From Erysipelotrichaceae bacterium (lineage in GTDB: Bacteria > Bacillota_I > Bacilli_A > Erysipelotrichales > Erysipelotrichaceae), in assembly GCA_017473265.1 (NCBI GenBank), contig JAFULQ010000016.1, positions 1-58,019 of the forward strand: 58,019 bases of DNA, written 5' to 3'. Below the pieces are notes generated by a model that was not told the DNA's origin, did not search any database, and worked only from the letters and a program-made list of their open reading frames with translations. Position 1 is the stretch's first letter, and each line of letters opens with the position of its first letter. Shown here piece after piece: positions 23,725 to 31,355 of this stretch. Position numbers and translations under genes: made by a program.

Positions 23725-23815
23725 AAACCGTAAGCAATCTAGACGATCTCCTTTCTCTCATATTCACTAGATTGAATAGTACATGGCATGAGTACTAGAA
23801 AATACGGTTTTTTTC
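23725..23815 (+). ncRNA. Structured RNA candidate: three-way junction ending in a terminator
   Basis: Outer stem AAACCGTA (23725-23732) with TACGGTTT (23803-23810) and trailing TTTT. Inside are CAATCTAG (23735-23742) with CTAGATTG (23767-23774), and TAGTAC (23777-23782) with GTACTA (23792-23797). The first inner loop holds the pyrimidine-rich TCTCCTTTCTCTC, which is complementary to GAAAGGAGA-type ribosome sites. It lies in the 316-base gap before the amidase and could be a small RNA or a leader. A TTGAAA-17-TAAATT promoter-like pair lies upstream at about 23652-23680. Confidence 0.5.
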
Positions 23816-23870
23816 TTGTTTAAGAACATAATACTTTCTTTTGCATACACTAGTACGAAAGAGGTGTTTT

Positions 23871-24440
23871 ATGGCAATTAAAATATTTGTGGATGCAGGA
23901 CATAATCCGGGAGTCATTAATGCAGGAGCAAGTGTGAATGGTGTTTTAGAAGCAGATGTGAATTTTAATGTGAGTAAATATTTGGGAGATATTTTAGCAC
24001 TAGATAGTCGATTTGAGGTAATGCTATCAAGGAATAGTATAAATGAAGTACTAGGGAATGACCGTAATAGTTCCTTGCAAGCAAGAGTGGATATGGCAAA
24101 TAACTGGCCTGCTGATTACTTTTTGAGTATTCATTGTAACTATAACAATAATCCAAATATCAATGGTAGTGAGGTGTATATTTATCGTGCAAATTCACAA
24201 GCGCAATGGTTAGCAGAAGAGATTTTATCAAGTTTAGTTAATGTGGTGCAAATGAACGATAATAATATATATGTGAATCCTAATTTATATGTATTACGGA
24301 ATACAAGAATGCCGGCAAATTTGATTGAGCTTGGATATTTAACGAATACTAATGATTTTAATAAATTGGTTAGTGAACAATTGTTGTTTGCGATTGCAAT
24401 ATATATTGGTTTGTTACAATATTTTGGATTTTTGAACTAA
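23871..24440 (+). CDS. N-acetylmuramoyl-L-alanine amidase (Amidase_3)
   Basis: 189 aa zinc amidase that cleaves the bond between MurNAc and the stem peptide of peptidoglycan. Motifs in order: IFVDAGHNPG (first zinc His), LEADVNFNVSKYL (Glu), FLSIHCNYN (second His) and NLIELGYLTNTND (catalytic Glu). There is no signal peptide or cell-wall binding domain, so it resembles CwlC-like enzymes that act without export or during mother-cell or phage lysis. Start 23871 follows GAAAGAGG; an in-frame upstream TTG extension is unlikely. A terminator hairpin shared with the opposite gene follows. Confidence 0.9.
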   Translation: MAIKIFVDAGHNPGVINAGASVNGVLEADVNFNVSKYLGDILALDSRFEVMLSRNSINEVLGNDRNSSLQARVDMANNWPADYFLSIHCNYNNNPNINGSEVYIYRANSQAQWLAEEILSSLVNVVQMNDNNIYVNPNLYVLRNTRMPANLIELGYLTNTNDFNKLVSEQLLFAIAIYIGLLQYFGFLN

Positions 24441-24441
24441 A

Positions 24442-24465
24442 AAAGCAAGTTTAATAACTTGCTTT
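24442..24465. terminator. Bidirectional terminator between amidase and GlsB-like gene
   Basis: AAAGCAAGTT (24442-24451) pairs with AACTTGCTTT (24456-24465) around TAAT. T-rich on both exits. The minus-strand stop of the GlsB-like gene overlaps it. Confidence 0.8.
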
Positions 24466-24703
24466 ATTTTAAATATTTTTTAGCTAACCAAATGCATAAA
24501 CAGCTTCCTGCTACAGAAATGGCAATTCCACCGATACTTAGTGTTTTAGCAGAAATTCCTAAGAAACCGGCTAATAAGTTTCCTACAAATGAACCGCATA
24601 CACCAAGGATCATATTTCTTAACCATGTTCCTCTGCTATTCATAATTTCGCCAGCAATCCAACCGCATAGTGCGCCGACTGCAAGTCCGATAATTAATCC
24701 CAT
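24464..24703 (-). CDS. GlsB/YeaQ/YmgE-family small membrane protein
   Basis: 79 aa, highly hydrophobic with three membrane segments. The family signature is clear: GLIIGLAVGALCGWIAGEIM at the start, then ILGVCGSFVGNLLAG and a Gly-rich last helix. Members are linked to general stress and envelope changes. It starts 12 bases after the DUF1846 gene with TAGGAGGTCAATTAT as RBS, so the two are co-transcribed. Confidence 0.9.
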   Translation of the reverse strand: MGLIIGLAVGALCGWIAGEIMNSRGTWLRNMILGVCGSFVGNLLAGFLGISAKTLSIGGIAISVAGSCLCIWLAKKYLK

Positions 24704-24715
24704 ATAATTGACCTC

Positions 24716-26203
24716 CTAACGTTTGTGATATAACTTCTTGTGATGGTATTGAGCATCACAAGTCATATTTACACCAAGTTTTCTAAAGATATTCGCATCT
24801 TCTAAAGGTAAAATAACCGTTGAATGACCTTCAGCACCTTTAAGTTTGCTTAATTGTTTCATTGCTAATTCAGCAACTGGATTTGTTGTAGCAGCAATAC
24901 TTAAAGCAATTAACAATTCATCTGAATGTAATCTTGGATTATGGTTTCCTAAACAATCAATTTTTAAAGATTGAATTGGTTCAACAACACGTTTAGAAAT
25001 TAATTGTAATTCTGGATTGATGCCACCCAATGCTTTTAATGCATTCAAAATGACAGCGGCACTTGGTCCAAATAAACTAGATGTTTTACCAGTAACAATC
25101 GTTCCATCGTTTAATTCTATCGCTAATGCAGGAGAACCAGTATCTTCAGCTTTTTGTCGAGCAGCTAAAGCAACTTTACGTTCATTCACATTTGTAGATG
25201 CTTGTTCCATTAACAATTCGATTTTTTGGATAGAATCCATTTCTAAGTCACCTTGTTTATAAGAAACTAAAGCATGATAGTATCTACGAATGATTTCATT
25301 TTTACTTGCTTGAATTGCAGCATCTTCATCTGTAATACAGAAACCAACCATATTTACACCCATATCAGTAGGTGATTTGTATGGAGACTCCTCTTGAATG
25401 CGTTCAAAGATACGATTTAATACAGGGAATACTTCAACATCACGATTATAGTTAACAGCTAATTGTTGATACGCTTCTAAATGGAATGGGTCAATCATAT
25501 TGACATCATTTAAATCAGCAGTAGCTGCTTCATAAGCTAAATTTACAGGATGCTTTAATGGTAAATTCCAAATTGGGAATGTTTCAAATTTTGCATATCC
25601 TGATTGAATACCGTGCTTATGATCATGATACATTTGAGAAATACAAGTAGCCATTTTTCCTGAACCAGGACCTGGTGCAGTAACAACTACTAATTGCTTT
25701 GTTGTTTCAATGTATTCATTTTTCCCTAAACCATCTTCGCTTACTACAAAATCTACCTTTGTAGGATAGCCATCAATTGGATAATGTAAATATACTTTAA
25801 TTCCTTGTTTTTCTAATTGCTTTTTATAAGCAACTGCAGAAGGTTGGTTGGCAAATTGAGAAATAACCACACTACCTACATATAAGTTTAATTCTTTAAA
25901 TGCATCTAATAGACGATATACATCTTGATCGTAACTGATTCCTAAATCACTACGTGTCTTATTTTGTTCAATGCTATTAGCGCTAATGACAATAATAATT
26001 TCGACATAGTCTGCTAATTTCGTTAACATGTGAATTTTATTGTTAGGATCATATCCAGGTAATACTCTAGAAGCGTGGAAGTCATCGAAAATTTTACCAC
26101 CAAATTCTAGGTATAATTTATGATTGAATTTACGAATACGTTCAAGGATTTTTTCTGTTTGTAATTCTAAATACTTGGTACTGTCAAATGCAATTTTATT
26201 CAT
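24716..26203 (-). CDS. DUF1846-family protein
   Basis: 495 aa, close to the family length. Recognisable segments are [20 protein letters not shown] near the start, [20 protein letters not shown] (a P-loop-like GPGSGKMAT) near residue 185, and [17 protein letters not shown] toward the end. The function of the family is not firmly known; a nucleotide-binding role is likely from the loop. The start is at 26203 with AAGGGGTG before it; the extension to 26233 only reads the leader. Operon with the GlsB-like gene. Confidence 0.9.
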   Translation of the reverse strand: MNKIAFDSTKYLELQTEKILERIRKFNHKLYLEFGGKIFDDFHASRVLPGYDPNNKIHMLTKLADYVEIIIVISANSIEQNKTRSDLGISYDQDVYRLLDAFKELNLYVGSVVISQFANQPSAVAYKKQLEKQGIKVYLHYPIDGYPTKVDFVVSEDGLGKNEYIETTKQLVVVTAPGPGSGKMATCISQMYHDHKHGIQSGYAKFETFPIWNLPLKHPVNLAYEAATADLNDVNMIDPFHLEAYQQLAVNYNRDVEVFPVLNRIFERIQEESPYKSPTDMGVNMVGFCITDEDAAIQASKNEIIRRYYHALVSYKQGDLEMDSIQKIELLMEQASTNVNERKVALAARQKAEDTGSPALAIELNDGTIVTGKTSSLFGPSAAVILNALKALGGINPELQLISKRVVEPIQSLKIDCLGNHNPRLHSDELLIALSIAATTNPVAELAMKQLSKLKGAEGHSTVILPLEDANIFRKLGVNMTCDAQYHHKKLYHKR

Positions 26204-26335
26204 ATATTCACACCCCTTATTCACAATACTCAAATTATACTAAAGGTAATTTATAAATGAAAGTGGAAAACGAATTTTTTCTTAGAAATATTTACCAAAA
26301 TATATTTATTGATACAGAAAAATAAGAAATATATA

Positions 26336-26364
26336 TTGTAAATATAAGAAAAATAAGATACAAT
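26336..26364 (+). promoter_or_regulatory. Promoter of the tandem small-gene operon
   Basis: TTGTAA (26336-26341), 17-bp spacer, TACAAT (26359-26364), 26 bases before the first gene. Confidence 0.7.
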
Positions 26365-26389
26365 GAAGATGCAAGGAGGTAAGTAGTAT

Positions 26390-26614
26390 ATGAAACAAAT
26401 GGAAGCAAAGTTTTTACGCATGGGTGCTGGATACGGATTTCTAGTTTTTCATGTAAGTTATGCGTTTTCTGTAAATAAGGAGGAGAAACGTTTCCTTTTA
26501 CCTCAATTTCTAAAAGGACCAACACCAGATATGAATACATGGGGTACTTTAACGTTAACGGATGATGATGAATTTGTGAGTTTTGAGTATGATGGCAAAA
26601 TGATGCAAAAATAG
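26390..26614 (+). CDS. Tandem small-protein family, copy 1 (74 aa, short)
   Basis: First of three adjacent paralogues of an unrecognised family. Shared landmarks are an N-terminal MKQxEAKF.xMGAG, a middle FLxGxxPDMNTWGTLT, and DDEFVSFEYDG. This copy diverges before the middle motif (it lacks the VDGxQxKYNFNRF segment) and stops at DGKMMQK, without the GGYLAL tail and IP-ending of copies 2 and 3. No membrane segment is present. RBS GCAAGGAGG. Confidence 0.7.
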   Translation: MKQMEAKFLRMGAGYGFLVFHVSYAFSVNKEEKRFLLPQFLKGPTPDMNTWGTLTLTDDDEFVSFEYDGKMMQK

Positions 26615-26629
26615 GAAAGGTGAATCATT

Positions 26630-26896
26630 ATGAAACAAAAAGAAGCTAAATTTATACAAATGGGTGCAGGTGGACTTGGTGGTTTATTTGCGAAAACAGT
26701 ATATGTATTTGAAGTGGATGGTAGACAAGTTAAGTATAATTTCAATCGATTCTTATCAGGTATGCAACCGGATATGAATACATGGGGTACATTAACTGTA
26801 AATGATGATGAAGAGTTTGTGAGTTTTGAGTATGATGGAGGATATTTGGCGCTAGTAGCCAAAAAGAAACCATTCATTGAGATTCCAAAAGAATAG
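26630..26896 (+). CDS. Tandem small-protein family, copy 2 (88 aa)
   Basis: Fullest member of the trio: GGLGGLFAKTVYVFEVDGRQ, then KYNFNRFLSGMQPDMNTWG, EEFVSFEYDGGYLAL and the ending IEIPKE. Predicted compact alpha/beta or all-beta soluble protein. Begins 15 bases after copy 1 with GGAAAGGTG as RBS. No function can be assigned. Confidence 0.75.
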   Translation: MKQKEAKFIQMGAGGLGGLFAKTVYVFEVDGRQVKYNFNRFLSGMQPDMNTWGTLTVNDDEEFVSFEYDGGYLALVAKKKPFIEIPKE

Positions 26897-26914
26897 AAGT
26901 ATAATATTTATATA

Positions 26915-26935
26915 ATATAGATAATGAAAGGAAAG
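26915..26935 (+). repeat. 21-bp direct repeat, first copy
   Basis: ATATAGATAATGAAAGGAAA followed by G, just upstream of copy 3. The same sequence recurs at 27220-27240 before the 27248 gene. It contains the RBS and marks segmental duplication. Confidence 0.75.
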
Positions 26936-26944
26936 GTGGAATTT

Positions 26945-27211
26945 ATGAAAAAAGTAAATGCTATATTTGAAATGATGAGCGCAGCAAGTATTAGTGGTTT
27001 TTTTGGCAAAACAGTATATGTGTTTAAAGTGGATGGTAAGCAGATCAAATATAATTTTAACCGTTTCCTTGCAGGAAATAATCCTGATATGCACACAGAA
27101 GGTATATTAACTTTAAATGATCATGATGAGTTTGTTTCCTTTGATTATGAAGGTGGATATTTAGCTTTAGAAAAGAGAAAACAACCACATGTTGAGATTC
27201 CTAGAAAATAG
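26945..27211 (+). CDS. Tandem small-protein family, copy 3 (88 aa)
   Basis: Aligns with copy 2 along its length (SGFFGKTVYVFKVDGKQIKY, FLAGNNPDMHTEGILTLND, SFDYEGGYLAL, ending VEIPRK). The Trp of the NTWG motif is changed to Glu. I start at ATG 26945 behind AAAGGTGG; an in-frame ATG at 26924 lies inside the repeated spacer. Confidence 0.72.
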   Translation: MKKVNAIFEMMSAASISGFFGKTVYVFKVDGKQIKYNFNRFLAGNNPDMHTEGILTLNDHDEFVSFDYEGGYLALEKRKQPHVEIPRK

Positions 27212-27219
27212 TTTAATAT

Positions 27220-27240
27220 ATATAGATAATGAAAGGAAAG
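27220..27240 (+). repeat. 21-bp direct repeat, second copy
   Basis: Identical to 26915-26935. It serves as the RBS region of the 27248 gene. Confidence 0.75.
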
Positions 27241-27247
27241 AAAGATC

Positions 27248-27469
27248 ATGAATCATAAAAGAAAAATGATTGGCCCCATTATAGCTGCTTGTGCTTTGAT
27301 TGCATATTTTATCCTATATTTTAGTTTGATAATTACAGCAGTTAATGGTGTAATGAAGTATCTTTTGGGAGTTCTTCCATTACTATTTGTATTTGTTATT
27401 ATAAGAGTTTGTATAGAAAGAATAAACGAAATAAAAGAGGGTGAAGAAGATGATCTTAGTAAATACTGA
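27248..27469 (+). CDS. Small membrane protein, 73 aa
   Basis: Two hydrophobic segments (about residues 8-33 and 38-55) with a short loop, a basic N-terminus and an acidic tail (EGEEDDLSKY). Not assigned to a family. It follows the tandem trio in the same transcript and overlaps the start of the YbjQ gene by 20 bases, so translation is probably coupled. Confidence 0.7.
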   Translation: MNHKRKMIGPIIAACALIAYFILYFSLIITAVNGVMKYLLGVLPLLFVFVIIRVCIERINEIKEGEEDDLSKY

Positions 27470-27764
27470 TTTTATTACAGGAAAAGAATTAGAAACGATT
27501 GGTTTAGTTAAAGGAAGTACAATTCAATCTAAACATCTTGGAAAAGATATTATGCAAGCGTTCAAGATGATGGTTGGAGGAGAATTGAAAGCTTATAATG
27601 AAATGATGAATGAAGCTAGAGCTTTGGCTACGAAACGTATGGTACAAGAAGCAGAAAGCTTAGGTGCTGATGCAGTTATTAATATTCGTTATGCTTCAAG
27701 CGCAGTTATGCAAGGGGCTGCTGAAGTTATTGTATATGGTACAGCAGTCAAATATGTTAAATAG
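27450..27764 (+). CDS. YbjQ/UPF0145-family protein
   Basis: 104 aa. Family features: ILVNTDFITGKELETIGLVKG at the start, a GGELKAYNEMMNEAR middle, and GADAVINIRYASSAVMQGAAEV. Members form small oligomers and are often called putative heavy-metal-binding proteins, although this copy has no Cys or His cluster. ATG 27450 with GAGGGTG upstream is chosen over the GTG at 27441. Ends the operon with a hairpin terminator. Confidence 0.88.
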   Translation: MILVNTDFITGKELETIGLVKGSTIQSKHLGKDIMQAFKMMVGGELKAYNEMMNEARALATKRMVQEAESLGADAVINIRYASSAVMQGAAEVIVYGTAVKYVK

Positions 27765-27788
27765 ATGGATGTTTATCCATCTTTTTTT
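27763..27788 (+). terminator. Terminator of the tandem-gene/ybjQ operon
   Basis: AGATGGAT (27763-27770), GTTT loop, ATCCATCT (27775-27782), followed by a T-run. Confidence 0.9.
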
Positions 27789-27801
27789 GTGAGCATATGA
27801 T

Positions 27802-27830
27802 TTGTATTGTATCTTCATATAATGTATTAT
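27802..27830 (+). promoter_or_regulatory. Promoter of the 38-aa gene
   Basis: TTGTAT (27802-27807), 17-bp spacer, TATTAT (27825-27830). Another possible -10, TATAAT, is at 27818-27823. Confidence 0.6.
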
Positions 27831-27866
27831 ACATAGTCAACTAAGTTGAATATAGGAGGAAATTAT

Positions 27867-27983
27867 ATGAGTCAATATATTAAAAAAGTATTAAAAGATA
27901 TAAAAAAAGAAGTTGCATCTGGAAAAAATATAAATAGCGCTGAAGTTAGCGTGTTAGTGAATATTAGTAATATGATGCACTAA
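27867..27983 (+). CDS. 38-aa protein with its own promoter and terminator
   Basis: ATG at 27867 after TATAGGAGGAAATTAT, an ideal RBS. The product is basic in its first half (YIKKVLKDIKKEVASGKN) and then neutral, ending NISNMMH; probably one or two short helices and soluble. Flanked by a promoter and by a perfect terminator six bases after the stop, so it is an isolated monocistronic unit. No family recognised. Could be a toxin, a regulator or a small sporulation- or stress-type protein. Confidence 0.65.
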   Translation: MSQYIKKVLKDIKKEVASGKNINSAEVSVLVNISNMMH

Positions 27984-27988
27984 AAGAT

Positions 27989-28020
27989 AACATCTTGTGT
28001 AAGCAAGATGTTTTTTTTTA
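27989..28020 (+). terminator. Terminator of the 38-aa gene
   Basis: AACATCTTG (27989-27997) pairs with CAAGATGTT (28004-28012), followed by seven or more T. Confidence 0.92.
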
Positions 28021-28069
28021 TTGGTAACGTTTACTTGGGTAAAAATTTCACAAAATTTTAACAGGGTAG

Positions 28070-28097
28070 TTGTAAACTATTAATATCATGATATAAT
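28070..28097 (+). promoter_or_regulatory. Promoter of the pyrimidine operon
   Basis: TTGTAA (28070-28075), 16-bp spacer, TATAAT (28092-28097). Transcription would start near 28104, leaving only about 25 bases before pyrB. No PyrR-type attenuator can fit. Confidence 0.7.
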
Positions 28098-28128
28098 ATT
28101 GACAATTTGGGCATAAGGAGGAGATTAT

Positions 28129-29001
28129 ATGAAAAATTTGCTTCAACTTAGTACTCTATCAAAAGAAGAAATAATGGATATTTTAAACGACGCTATCAAG
28201 ATGTCGCAAGGTGAAGGATTGGATAGTTGCAAAGACAAAATCGTTGCGAACTTATTCTTTGAACCATCTACTAGAACGCAATATAGTTTCAATGTAGCTG
28301 AAGAAAAGTTAGGTTGTAAGGTGATTAGTTTTAATGCGGCAGCTTCTAGTCTTCAAAAAGGTGAATCTTTTTATGATACAGTGAAGACGTTTGAAAGTTT
28401 TGGTATTGATGCAGTAGTTATTCGTTCTAGACAAGATGAATACTACAAAGAATTAGTTGGGCGAATCTCTATTCCTATTTTAAATGCAGGTGATGGTGTG
28501 AAAGATCATCCAACTCAATCTTTATTAGATTTATTAACTATTTATCAAGAATATGGAAAATTCGAAGGATTGAAAATTGCGATTGTTGGGGATATTAAAC
28601 ATTCTCGCGTAGCACACACAAATATTGAAGTTATGGAACGTTTGGGAATGACTTGTTATATTAGTGGTCCTGAAGAATATCGTGATGATGAATATACATA
28701 CATTCCATTTGATCAAGCAGTTGAAGAAATGGATATCCTTATGTTGTTACGTGTACAACATGAAAGACATGAAAAAGAAATGTCATTAAGTAAAGAAGAA
28801 TATCATGCTCGTTATGGTTTAACTATGGAGCGTGTACATAAAATGAAAGAGCATGCAATTATCATGCATCCAGCACCATTTAATCGTATGGTAGAAATTG
28901 CGGATGATGTAGTTGAATGCGATAAGAGTCGTATTTTCAAACAAGTAAATAATGGTGTTTATGTAAGAATGGCCGTAATTAGACGCGCTTTTGGAGGTTA
29001 A
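28129..29001 (+). CDS. pyrB: Aspartate carbamoyltransferase catalytic subunit
   Basis: Condenses carbamoyl phosphate with aspartate, the first committed step of UMP synthesis. Key motifs: FEPSTRTQYSF (carbamoyl-phosphate loop), HPTQSLLDLLTI and MHPAPFNR. 290 aa is a normal catalytic-chain length; there is no regulatory pyrI partner, as in other Firmicutes. First gene of an eight-gene operon; RBS AAGGAGGAG. Confidence 0.97.
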   Translation: MKNLLQLSTLSKEEIMDILNDAIKMSQGEGLDSCKDKIVANLFFEPSTRTQYSFNVAEEKLGCKVISFNAAASSLQKGESFYDTVKTFESFGIDAVVIRSRQDEYYKELVGRISIPILNAGDGVKDHPTQSLLDLLTIYQEYGKFEGLKIAIVGDIKHSRVAHTNIEVMERLGMTCYISGPEEYRDDEYTYIPFDQAVEEMDILMLLRVQHERHEKEMSLSKEEYHARYGLTMERVHKMKEHAIIMHPAPFNRMVEIADDVVECDKSRIFKQVNNGVYVRMAVIRRAFGG

Positions 29002-29002
29002 T

Positions 29003-30289
29003 ATGATTCGATTATTCAAAGATGGGAAATTGTTTTATAAAAATCGCTTTCAAGATTTGGATTTCTTGATTGATGATGAAGGTAGAATTGTAATCGCTGA
29101 TGCGATTGAATTAGATGATAATGATGTAGATGAAGTGGTTGATTGTAGAGGCATTCATATAATGCCTGGTTTTATCGACCCACATGTTCACTTACGTCAA
29201 CCTGGCTTTGAATATAAAGAGACAATAAAGACAGGAACGACTGCCGCTGCACATGGAGGTGTGACGACAGTTTTTGCCATGCCAAATTTGAACCCTGTAC
29301 CAGATTCTTTAGAAAATTTAGCCATTCAACAAGATGCAATTGATAAAGATGCAGTAGTAAAGGTATATCCAATTTGTGCAATTACAAAAGGGCAAAAGAG
29401 TCGTTCAGAAGTAGGAGATATTGATATATTATCTCAAGCTTGTTTCTTATATTCAAATGATGGTGTAGGAGTACAAGATGAAGATACAATGCGCCAAGCA
29501 ATGAAACTAGTAAAGAAAAATGATGGTGTCATCATTGCGCATTGTGAAGATGAAGATGAATTATTACCTGGTGGTTGTGTTCACATGGGTAAAAAGGATA
29601 AAGAATATGGTTTAGTTGGTATCAATAGTGCTAGTGAATACAAACAAGTACAACGTGATTTAAAATTAGTAGAAGAAACAGGATGCCAATATCATATTTG
29701 CCATATGTCTACTAAGGAAAGTGTTGAAGCTTTACGTGAAGCTAAGAAAAAAGGTTTACCGGTTAGTGGAGAAGTAACAGTTCATCATTTATTATTATGT
29801 GAAGACGATATTACAGAAAATCATGGACGATTCAAAATGAATCCTCCATTACGTAGCAAAGAAGATCAAGAAGCGTTAATTCGTGGTATTCAAGATGGAA
29901 CCATTGAAATGATTGCGACAGACCAAGCACCACACAGTGAGGAAGAAAAAAATTGTACAATGGATAAAGCGAAAATGGGGATTGTTTCCATTGAACGTTC
30001 TTTCGCACTTGTATATACCTATTTAGTTAGAAAGGGAATCATTACATTAGAACAAGCCGTACGCTTAATGAGTTGTAATGCGGCAGAAATTTTCAGAATT
30101 CCTGGCGGAGAGATTGTGAATTTTGAAAAATGTGATTTAGCTTTCTTCCATTTAAATACAAATGAAAAGATTAATGCATCTAAATTTGTGTCAAAAGGAA
30201 AGAGTACACCATTTGATAAAATGTATGTGCAAGCTAAATGTGTAATGACAATTGTGGATGGAAAAATCGTATTTAGGAGGGATATTTAA
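29003..30289 (+). CDS. pyrC: Dihydroorotase
   Basis: Zinc enzyme that cyclises carbamoyl aspartate to dihydroorotate. 428 aa, class I type. The metal-binding DPHVHLRQPGFE is near residue 55 and ATDQAPHSEEEK near residue 305; the usual ATDHAPH has its first His replaced by Gln, a position that is not a metal ligand. The start overlaps nothing: ATG 29003 is one base behind the pyrB stop with GGAGGTTAAT inside the end of pyrB. Confidence 0.96.
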   Translation: MIRLFKDGKLFYKNRFQDLDFLIDDEGRIVIADAIELDDNDVDEVVDCRGIHIMPGFIDPHVHLRQPGFEYKETIKTGTTAAAHGGVTTVFAMPNLNPVPDSLENLAIQQDAIDKDAVVKVYPICAITKGQKSRSEVGDIDILSQACFLYSNDGVGVQDEDTMRQAMKLVKKNDGVIIAHCEDEDELLPGGCVHMGKKDKEYGLVGINSASEYKQVQRDLKLVEETGCQYHICHMSTKESVEALREAKKKGLPVSGEVTVHHLLLCEDDITENHGRFKMNPPLRSKEDQEALIRGIQDGTIEMIATDQAPHSEEEKNCTMDKAKMGIVSIERSFALVYTYLVRKGIITLEQAVRLMSCNAAEIFRIPGGEIVNFEKCDLAFFHLNTNEKINASKFVSKGKSTPFDKMYVQAKCVMTIVDGKIVFRRDI

Positions 30290-31353
30290 TGAAAAGAAAA
30301 TTAGTTCTTCAAAATGGTATGGAATTTATCGGCCATGGATTTGGAAGTTTCAAAGAAACAATTGCGGAATTGGTATTTAATACTTCTGTAGTTGGATATC
30401 AAGAAATTCTAAGTGATCCAACCTATTATGGCCAAATGTTGTGTATGACATATACCTTAATTGGTAACTATGGAATGATTGATGAAGATTATGATTCAAA
30501 AGTTATTGGCCCAAAAGCATTAGTTGTACGTGAATACAACGATAAACCATCTAACTTCCGCTATACCAAGACATTAAATGAAGTATTAGAAGAAAATGAT
30601 GTAGTAGGAATTACACATGTAGATACTCGTCAATTAACAAGAGTGCTTCGTGAACAAGGTAGTATGCTAGCAATTATTTGTGACTTAGATGTAACAACAG
30701 AAGAAGCATTAGCAAAAATAAATGATTACATTGCGATTGAACATCCAGTATCACAAGTAAGTTGTCAAAAAATATGGTATTCTCGTTGTCCAAATCCTAA
30801 GTACAATGTTGTGACTGTGGATTGTGGGGCAGCTTATAATATGATTCGCGAATGGAATCATTTAGGTTGTAATGTAACAATCGTGCCATATAACACAAGT
30901 TATGAAAAAATCATGGGTATGAATCCAGATGGTGTTGTGATTTCAATGGGACCTGGTAGTCCAGAAAACTGTAAAGAAGTGATTGAATTGATTCAAAAGA
31001 TTCAAGGTCAAAAACCAATTTTAGGTTTTGGATTAGGTTGTCAATTAATTGCTTTGGCTAATGGATTATCTGTTGAAAAATTAGTACATGGACATCGTGG
31101 ATCAAGCTATCCAGTAAGAAATACAAAGACAAACAAGGTAGAAATTACTTCACAAAATCATAGTTATGTAATTTCTAGTGGTAATGATAATGTACAAGTC
31201 ACTTATGAAAATGTAATGGATCATACAATTGAAGGAATTGAAGTTGTTGATCAAAAATGTTTTGGTGTGCAATTCTATCCAACCAATACATTAGGAGTAT
31301 CACATGAGTGTTATCAACAATTTATTGAATATATGCAAAAAGGAGGGAACTAG
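30289..31353 (+). CDS. carA: Carbamoyl-phosphate synthase small chain with dead glutaminase site
   Basis: 354 aa, normal length and both domains present. Class I amidotransferases have a Cys nucleophile in GICLGHQ and a His and Glu in QYHPE. Here those segments read GFGLGCQ (residues 246-252, Cys replaced by Gly248 and the neighbouring His by Cys251) and QFYPTN (His replaced by Tyr330, Glu by Thr332). The GGNHPV loop is also altered to GSSYPV. The reading frame is intact and in an intact operon, one base overlapping pyrC. Glutamine hydrolysis should be lost, leaving a structural subunit for ammonia-dependent CarB. This parallels ammonia-dependent CPS I, where the Cys is replaced by Ser. Confidence 0.95.
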   Translation: MKRKLVLQNGMEFIGHGFGSFKETIAELVFNTSVVGYQEILSDPTYYGQMLCMTYTLIGNYGMIDEDYDSKVIGPKALVVREYNDKPSNFRYTKTLNEVLEENDVVGITHVDTRQLTRVLREQGSMLAIICDLDVTTEEALAKINDYIAIEHPVSQVSCQKIWYSRCPNPKYNVVTVDCGAAYNMIREWNHLGCNVTIVPYNTSYEKIMGMNPDGVVISMGPGSPENCKEVIELIQKIQGQKPILGFGLGCQLIALANGLSVEKLVHGHRGSSYPVRNTKTNKVEITSQNHSYVISSGNDNVQVTYENVMDHTIEGIEVVDQKCFGVQFYPTNTLGVSHECYQQFIEYMQKGGN

Positions 31354-31355
31354 TC

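Noticed and set aside
23555-23870. T-box or known riboswitch in front of the amidase
   Set aside because: No T-box (AGGGUGGNACCGCG-like) or recognised aptamer consensus is present; only an uncharacterised fold can be claimed.
24459-24707. Plus-strand frame opposite the GlsB-like gene
   Set aside because: The minus-strand product matches a known family with a strong RBS; the plus-strand frame is its shadow.
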